Source of the DNA: an uncultured Prevotella sp.
Lineage (GTDB): Bacteria; Bacteroidota; Bacteroidia; Bacteroidales; Bacteroidaceae
Assembly: GCA_946403845.1 (NCBI GenBank)
Contig: CAMJBL010000005.1
Coordinates: 1 to 64,000 of the forward strand
DNA: 64,000 nucleotides
Reading direction: 5' to 3'
In this document: positions 59,346-64,000 of the stretch, piece after piece
Layout: each line of letters begins with the position of its first letter
Position numbering within the stretch: the first letter of the stretch is position 1
Program-made: the position numbers and the translations under genes
Notes under the pieces: model-generated
Database searches by the model: none
Seen by the model: the letters and a program-made list of their open reading frames with translations, nothing else
What the model was told of the DNA's origin: nothing

Positions 59346-60449
59346 TTATAATTGAATAGTTATTTTTGAATAATAAGTTCGTCCGTCTTCGCCTGTTCCC
59401 TTTTCCCAGACATACCGCTCGGGATAGAGCAGATCGAGGCGCCGCTGCACCTGTTCGAGGCCGATACCGTGACCGCTACGGTCCTGTTCCGTCTTGGGGA
59501 AGTAGGAGTTCTCGATCGAGCAGATCAGTTGTTTCTCACCGCCACCCGGAGGCGCGACGGCCTGAATGAGGATGTTGATGAAACTGGGCTCCGTCAGACT
59601 GACGCCATGCTTAAAGGCGTTCTCAAACAAGGAGATGAAGATCAACGGCGCCACGCGGATATCCGCATCAGGGACAATTTTCCTGAAGTTCACTTCCACC
59701 GAATTGGGAAGTCGGATCTTCATCAGGTTGACATAGTTCTCAAGGAACTGTATCTCGTCCTGCAGACTGACAGAGTCCAACATGTTGTCGTAGAGCATGT
59801 GGCGCAGCATCTTCGACAGCTGCTGGATGGCATTCTGGGCCCGATAGGTGTCCATCGCCGTCAGCGCATAGATGTTATTCAGCGTATTCAGCAGGAAATG
59901 GGGATTGATCTGCGAACGAAGACTCTTCAGTTCCGCCTCCGTACGGTCGGCCTCAGCCCTGACGCGTGCCGTCTCTGCATACTTGCGGGCATTGTCGGCC
60001 CAGAACCAGCGTTGCGCCAGCGCGATACAGGTGGCAGCCGTCGCAAAGATGCCGCAGTTGATAAGGTCTCTCAGGAAGAAGAAGAACTCATCGACGGAAT
60101 CGGGATTCCTGGGCATCATGACACCCGGCTGGAACAGCACGCGTGAGTAGTCCATCCAATAGTGCAGCACCAACGAGATGAACAACGCCATCAACACATT
60201 GAACATCAGGTAATAGCGATGCTTGCCCTGTACGAAATACCGCGGTGTCAGCCAGAAATAGTTGACATAGAACACCACCATCAGCAGCAACGGCGACAAG
60301 CAGTTCATGAGATACTGCGTGAACGTCATGCCCGTGCCGCGCATATACTGCATCGGCGACAAGAACATATAGGCCCAGAACACGACGTGAAGGAAATACT
60401 TCAGCCGTTTGTCGAGCATCACCTTACCGATTACCTCTTTCTTATTCAT
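59346..60449 (-). CDS. LytS-type sensor histidine kinase
   Basis: A 367-residue membrane kinase with about four transmembrane helices in the first 170 residues, a short coiled coil, then a His_kinase domain: phospho-His region LRSQINPHFLLNTLNNIYALT, N box FISLFENAFKHGVS, G box GHGIGLEQVQRRLDLLYPERY. Such kinases pair with LytTR regulators; one lies 26 bp downstream. The ATG at 60449 overlaps the end of the permease gene by 8 bp. The longer in-frame extension would be translated from inside the permease gene and is rejected. Confidence 0.9.
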   Translation of the reverse strand: MNKKEVIGKVMLDKRLKYFLHVVFWAYMFLSPMQYMRGTGMTFTQYLMNCLSPLLLMVVFYVNYFWLTPRYFVQGKHRYYLMFNVLMALFISLVLHYWMDYSRVLFQPGVMMPRNPDSVDEFFFFLRDLINCGIFATAATCIALAQRWFWADNARKYAETARVRAEADRTEAELKSLRSQINPHFLLNTLNNIYALTAMDTYRAQNAIQQLSKMLRHMLYDNMLDSVSLQDEIQFLENYVNLMKIRLPNSVEVNFRKIVPDADIRVAPLIFISLFENAFKHGVSLTEPSFINILIQAVAPPGGGEKQLICSIENSYFPKTEQDRSGHGIGLEQVQRRLDLLYPERYVWEKGTGEDGRTYYSKITIQL

Positions 60450-61659
60450 GGCGGATGGCTTCAATAGGATCCATATTGGCGGCCTTCTGGGCGGGGATAT
60501 AACCGAAGAGCACACCGATAAACACACAGACGAGGAACGATACGTAGATGCTCCAGGCAGGTACACTCGACGGCATACCAAAGGACGAGACGAACGCGCT
60601 CGCCCCTACCCCGACAAGAACACCAATCAGTCCTCCCGTCACTGATATCAAGACCGATTCGATCAGGAACTGCAGAGAGATTACGGGACCTGTGGCGCCG
60701 ACCGCCATACGGAGACCGATCTCCTTGGTGCGCTCGGTGACACTCACCAGCATGATGTTCATGATGCCGATACCCGCAACCAGCAATGAGAAGGCGGCTG
60801 CCACAACGAGGATAATCGTCACCGTATCCATCGTCGACGACATCGTTTCCATCATCTCGGCCTGCGAGCGGATGGTGAAGTCGTCGTCGGTATCTTCCTT
60901 CAGCTTATGATTGTCGCGCAAGATCTGCGTCAGCTCCTCGATGGCAGCATCCGACAGTTCCTCCGTCACGGCCGAACAGACGATGCTCGAGAAATAGGTC
61001 TGGGCAGCGATACGCTTCATCACCGTCGTATAGGGGGCGATGATCACGTTGTCCTGGTCCATACCCCAAGAGTTATAGCCCTTCGACTTCAGCACACCCA
61101 CCACTCGCATGGGGATCGACTTGAAGCGGATGGTCTTACCGATCGGGTCGGTATGCTCGCCGAAGAGTTCCTTGACGATGGTGGCACCGATTAAGCACAC
61201 CTTCGCCGCCTTCTTGATATCCTCCTCGGTGAAGCACTCACCCTCATCGATCACCCACTGGCGGATGTCGAGATAGTCGGCCGACTCACCATACATCGAG
61301 GCATTGGTATTGTTGTTGCCATAGATGGCCTGTCCGCTGGCCGTCACCTCGGGCGACACCTTCGTCACGAATTTCTTCTCGCGGACGATACGCTCGTAGT
61401 CGGCCATCTTCAGCGTCTGCATGGCAGAGGGGTCCTGACGCACGCCGCCTCGCATATCGGCTCCCGGACGGACGGTCAACAGGTTGGTACCCATCGTGGA
61501 GAGCTCCGCGCGGATACTTTCCTTCGAGCCTTGTCCGATGGCCATCATAATGATGACGGCTGCCACACCGATGATGATACCCAGCATCGAGAGGAAGGAG
61601 CGCATCTTGTTGTTGGCCACCGCCTTCAGACTTACTTTTATGAGATTTAATATATTCAT
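60442..61659 (-). CDS. MacB-type ABC transporter permease
   Basis: A 405-residue permease: first transmembrane helix about 17-40 (MLGIIIGVAAVIIMMAIGQGSKESI), a large periplasmic MacB_PCD domain (about 45-265), then three helices in an FtsX domain (about 280-400; GIMNIMLVSVTERTKEIGLRMAVGA). This is the MacB layout with the ATPase encoded separately. It lies 5 bp after the ATPase gene and overlaps the kinase gene by 8 bp. It works with the adaptor and the TolC-like protein as a tripartite efflux pump. Confidence 0.92.
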   Translation of the reverse strand: MNILNLIKVSLKAVANNKMRSFLSMLGIIIGVAAVIIMMAIGQGSKESIRAELSTMGTNLLTVRPGADMRGGVRQDPSAMQTLKMADYERIVREKKFVTKVSPEVTASGQAIYGNNNTNASMYGESADYLDIRQWVIDEGECFTEEDIKKAAKVCLIGATIVKELFGEHTDPIGKTIRFKSIPMRVVGVLKSKGYNSWGMDQDNVIIAPYTTVMKRIAAQTYFSSIVCSAVTEELSDAAIEELTQILRDNHKLKEDTDDDFTIRSQAEMMETMSSTMDTVTIILVVAAAFSLLVAGIGIMNIMLVSVTERTKEIGLRMAVGATGPVISLQFLIESVLISVTGGLIGVLVGVGASAFVSSFGMPSSVPAWSIYVSFLVCVFIGVLFGYIPAQKAANMDPIEAIRHE

Positions 61660-61664
61660 ATCGC

Positions 61665-62420
61665 CTAATCATCTTGTTGGGTTGGCAGTTTGGCGAGGGC
61701 CTCAGCCGCCGACTTGATATTCGTATTGATGGTATCCTCGCGGATCTTACCGTCGCGCAGGTTGATATTACGACTGGCGTATTCGGCGATCTCCGGATTG
61801 TGGGTCACGAAGATGATCGTATTGCCCTGCTTATAGAGCTCCTGGAAGAGCACGAGCATCTCGAACGAGGTACGCGTATCGAGGTTACCGGTGGCCTCGT
61901 CGGCCAAGAGCACAGCGGGATCATTCACCAGCGCGCGGGCAATGGCGACACGCTGCATCTGACCACCCGACATCTGGTTTGACTTATGGTACATGCGGTC
62001 GCCCAGTCCTACGGCCTGCAGGGCCTTGATGGCTTTCTCACGACGCTCGGCAGCGGAAATCTCGGAGTTATACATCAGCGGCAGCTCCACATTCTCCAAG
62101 GCCGTCGTCTTCGGCAACAGGTTATAGCTCTGGAACACGAAGCCGATCTTACGGTTGCGCAGTTTGGCGCGCTTGGTCTTCGACATCGTGCGCACGCTGA
62201 TGCCATCGAGGAAGTACTCGCCCGACGTGGGGGTATCCAGACAGCCTAACTGGTTGAGCAGCGTCGACTTACCGGAACCGGAGGTACCCTGAATTGTGAC
62301 GAACTCGCCCTCGTAGATCTTGAACGAGACACCACGCAGCGCCTTCACCGTCTCCTCGCCCACCTGGAAGTAGCGCTTGACGTTCTGCAGCTCGATGACT
62401 ACTTTTCTCTCTTCTGCCAT
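61665..62420 (-). CDS. MacB/LolD-type ABC transporter ATP-binding protein
   Basis: A 251-residue ATPase: Walker A GTSGSGKSTLLNQLG, Q-loop GFVFQSYNLLP, signature SGGQMQRVAIARAL, Walker B PAVLLADEATGNLD and H-loop VTHNPEIAEYA. It drives the permease encoded 5 bp downstream and follows the adaptor gene by 3 bp. The last about 25 residues extend past the usual end of LolD-type ATPases. Confidence 0.93.
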   Translation of the reverse strand: MAEERKVVIELQNVKRYFQVGEETVKALRGVSFKIYEGEFVTIQGTSGSGKSTLLNQLGCLDTPTSGEYFLDGISVRTMSKTKRAKLRNRKIGFVFQSYNLLPKTTALENVELPLMYNSEISAAERREKAIKALQAVGLGDRMYHKSNQMSGGQMQRVAIARALVNDPAVLLADEATGNLDTRTSFEMLVLFQELYKQGNTIIFVTHNPEIAEYASRNINLRDGKIREDTINTNIKSAAEALAKLPTQQDD

Positions 62421-62423
62421 AGC

Positions 62424-63674
62424 TTATTGTCTTCTTGGTGCCTGAGCGCCGTTACTGCTATTCGGTCCGCCCTGACCACCTTGTCCGGCCTGACCGCCTC
62501 GGTTGTTGTTCCTATTACCCGGACGCGGCATGAAGGGGTTGGTGGCCTGCTGTCCTTGCGGCATACCCATCTCACCACCCGTGATATTAAAGTCGGTGAG
62601 CACCTCAGTACCCTCACTGATGCCGCCCGTGATCTCGGTCAGCACACCATTCGTGGTACCGGTCTCCACTTTATGGGCCTTGAAGACATTACCCTCCTTG
62701 GTCCACACCTTGAACATACCTTCGCAGTCTTCCACCTTCTCGTCTTTCTGCAACAGCGCCTCGTTGGGCTGGAAGCGCAGCGCCTTAGAGGGCACCACAA
62801 GCACATTGTTCTTCTCCAAGGTGAAGATGGTCACATTAGCCGTCAGCCCGGGCTTCAGCTTCAGGTCATTATTGGGTGCAGAGATCACCACCTCATAGGT
62901 CACGACATTGCTCTCCGTCGTAGCCTGCTGGCGCACCTGCGTCACAGCGCCCTCGAACTTATCGTCGGGGAAGGCATCCACCGTGAAGCTCACGCGCTGA
63001 CCTTCCTTCACGCCACCGATGTCGGCCTCGTCGATATCGGCAATCACACGCATGTTCGTCAGATCCTGCGCAATAGTGAAGAGCTCAGGGGTATTAAATG
63101 AAGCGGCCACCGTCTGACCTTCCTCAACGGCCTTCGACAATACGACACCGTCGATCGGCGACGTGATGGTGGCGTAGCCGAGGTTCGTCTGGGCGCGCTG
63201 CACACTCTCACGCGACTGTGCCACCTGCTGCTTCGACTGCTCGTACTGCAGACGGGCGCTCTCAAACTCGTCGGCACTCACCAGACCCTTCTCGAAGAGG
63301 GTCTTGTAGCGCTCAAAGTTGCTCTGCTGATAGTTCAGCGAGCTCTGTGCGGAAGCGAGACTGGCTTTCTGGGCATTCAGCTCACTGATGAGGTTGGTAC
63401 GGTCGAGTTCGGCAATCACCTGACCCTTCTTGACCACACTGTTATAGTCCACATAGAGTTTGGACACGATACCTGACACCTGTGTACCTACCGTCACACT
63501 CGTCACAGGCTCAATGGTTCCCGTAGCCGTGATGGAGGTCTGGATATTACCCAGTTCAACCTTTGCCGTATCAAACGACACCTTCTCTTCCTTCTTTCCG
63601 CCAGAGAGCAGGAAATACAAAATTGCAATCACGGCAATCACACCGATGGCAATCCAAAGTTTCTTATTCTTCAT
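62424..63674 (-). CDS. MacA-like periplasmic adaptor (membrane fusion protein) with Gly/Asn-rich tail
   Basis: A 416-residue adaptor: N-terminal membrane anchor (about 5-23), biotinyl-lipoyl-like halves (TSITATGTIEPVTSVTVGTQ and YATITSPIDGVVL), a helical hairpin between them (about 95-160) and a beta-barrel domain. The C-terminal about 40 residues are low-complexity, rich in Gly, Asn and Gln (GQAGQGGQGGPNSSNGAQ), which is unusual for MacA. It links the MacB-type permease to the outer membrane channel. The gap to the upstream channel gene is filled by element B. Confidence 0.9.
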   Translation of the reverse strand: MKNKKLWIAIGVIAVIAILYFLLSGGKKEEKVSFDTAKVELGNIQTSITATGTIEPVTSVTVGTQVSGIVSKLYVDYNSVVKKGQVIAELDRTNLISELNAQKASLASAQSSLNYQQSNFERYKTLFEKGLVSADEFESARLQYEQSKQQVAQSRESVQRAQTNLGYATITSPIDGVVLSKAVEEGQTVAASFNTPELFTIAQDLTNMRVIADIDEADIGGVKEGQRVSFTVDAFPDDKFEGAVTQVRQQATTESNVVTYEVVISAPNNDLKLKPGLTANVTIFTLEKNNVLVVPSKALRFQPNEALLQKDEKVEDCEGMFKVWTKEGNVFKAHKVETGTTNGVLTEITGGISEGTEVLTDFNITGGEMGMPQGQQATNPFMPRPGNRNNNRGGQAGQGGQGGPNSSNGAQAPRRQ

Positions 63675-63690
63675 ATATCTTGTTTTTATT

Positions 63691-63791
63691 GTTTACAGTT
63701 TACTGTTTACGGTTTACAGGTGATTACCTTCAAGGATCTACAGCCAACAGTCATATCATCTGTAAACTGTAAACTGTGAACCGTAAACTAA
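63691..63791 (-). repeat. Paired inverted 7-bp arrays around a 39-bp core (element B)
   Basis: The left array is GTTTACA/T/G (63691-63719) and the right array CTGTAAA/CCGTAAA (63760-63791). The core is 63721-63759. Read on the minus strand it begins ATGAT and ends CTTGAAGGTAATCA. Element A has ATGATT and CTTGTAAGGTAATCA at the same positions. The array units differ (GTTTATA against GTTTACA). It sits inside an operon, between the TolC-like and MacA-like genes. Confidence 0.85.
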
Positions 63792-63798
63792 ATATTAT

Positions 63799-64000
63799 TC
63801 ACTTAATCTCTCCTTCGGCATAGAGGTTCAGTATCTGCTTGTTGTAGATGGTCTGATACTTCGACTGCAACTGGTTCTGCTGGGCAGCGAGCAGATTGTC
63901 CTTGCCCTGCATCAGCTCCACGATGTTCTTCAGACCCAGGCGGAACTGCTCCGACAGCAGCTCATAACTCTGCTGGGCACTCTCCACGCTGAGCGAGGCG
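63799..64000 (-). CDS. TolC-family outer membrane efflux protein, C-terminal end (runs off the right edge)
   Basis: The last about 67 residues of a leftward gene. ESAQQSYELLSEQFRLG, LKNIVELMQGKDNLLAAQQ and the final YNKQILNLYAEGEI are typical of the last helical hairpin of TolC-like channels (QSYELAxxRYxxGxxxxxEL...AQ). It is the first gene seen of the efflux operon TolC-MacA-MacB(ATPase)-MacB(permease)-kinase-regulator. The stop at 63799 is followed by element B. Confidence 0.85.
   Translation of the reverse strand, partial: ASLSVESAQQSYELLSEQFRLGLKNIVELMQGKDNLLAAQQNQLQSKYQTIYNKQILNLYAEGEIK

Noticed and set aside
60450..60581. Longer N-terminus for the LytS-type kinase
   Set aside because: It would overlap the permease gene by over 130 bp and gives a Ser/Arg/Pro-rich non-membrane sequence.

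Overview
The window comes from a chromosome of a Bacteroidota bacterium, most likely a Prevotella/Segatella-type member of Bacteroidales. The evidence is the promoter style (-7 boxes of the form TAnnTTTG, some with a TTTG about 20 bp upstream, and little sign of Shine-Dalgarno sites), TonB-dependent receptors with a carboxypeptidase-like regulatory domain, BACON and GLUG/MBG-type surface modules, DUF4831 and DUF4435 proteins, meso-diaminopimelate dehydrogenase and a single-chain glycyl-tRNA synthetase. No phage, plasmid or transposase gene is visible. Most of the window is ordinary chromosome.

Layout. 1-5 kb: start of etfB, a lipoprotein, a DUF486 membrane protein, a double-domain SGNH esterase, then ddh-purN. 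4.9-11.2 kb: one leftward operon carrying the complete glycine cleavage system (lplA-gcvT-gcvH-gcvPA-gcvPB-lpd). 11.3-19.1 kb: an AsmA-like protein, panE, then dxs-trkA-trkH. 19.1-23.3 kb: leftward glyS and an FKBP lipoprotein, followed by an ABC-type ATPase plus DUF4435/TOPRIM pair that looks like the PARIS defence system. 23.6-31 kb: a small secreted protein, tRNA-Val(CAC), a solo penicillin-binding transpeptidase, and an ECF sigma factor with a membrane protein, flanked on both sides by thioredoxin-like lipid-envelope or periplasmic proteins. 31-39.5 kb: two paralogous TonB-dependent receptors with a BACON/OB-fold lipoprotein between them. 39.6-44.7 kb: obgE-adk-hpt, divergent nnr and a DUF4831 protein. 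44.7-53.2 kb: two repeat-rich secreted proteins (691 and 2115 residues) sharing MBG/Ig-like modules and a C-terminal motif. 53.2-53.95 kb: a gene-free, hairpin-rich region. 54-57.2 kb: a partner-switching module (SpoIIE-type phosphatase, RsbW-type kinase, STAS antagonist, coiled-coil membrane protein) with no sigma factor. 57.4-58.4 kb: class II fructose-bisphosphate aldolase. 58.6-64 kb: a MacAB-TolC type efflux operon ending in a LytTR two-component system.

The most unusual signal is not a gene. About twenty short arrays with a strict 7-bp period (sometimes 8 or 9 bp) are scattered across the window. The unit differs from array to array, but within an array the units are nearly identical. 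They lie between genes, in leaders and across stop codons. They also lie in frame inside conserved enzymes (lpd twice, gcvT, gcvPB, dxs), and they form the hydrophobic core of three signal peptides. Several occur as inverted pairs around a spacer; two such pairs, at 20.96-21.06 kb and 63.69-63.79 kb, enclose clearly related cores of 39-40 bp. A 9-bp CTAG-phased version occurs at three places. I read these as a family of small repeat elements that has been partly absorbed into genes. Their origin and any mechanism are unknown to me.

All functional calls rest on motif recognition by eye. Coordinates of arrays and hairpins were counted from the sequence.
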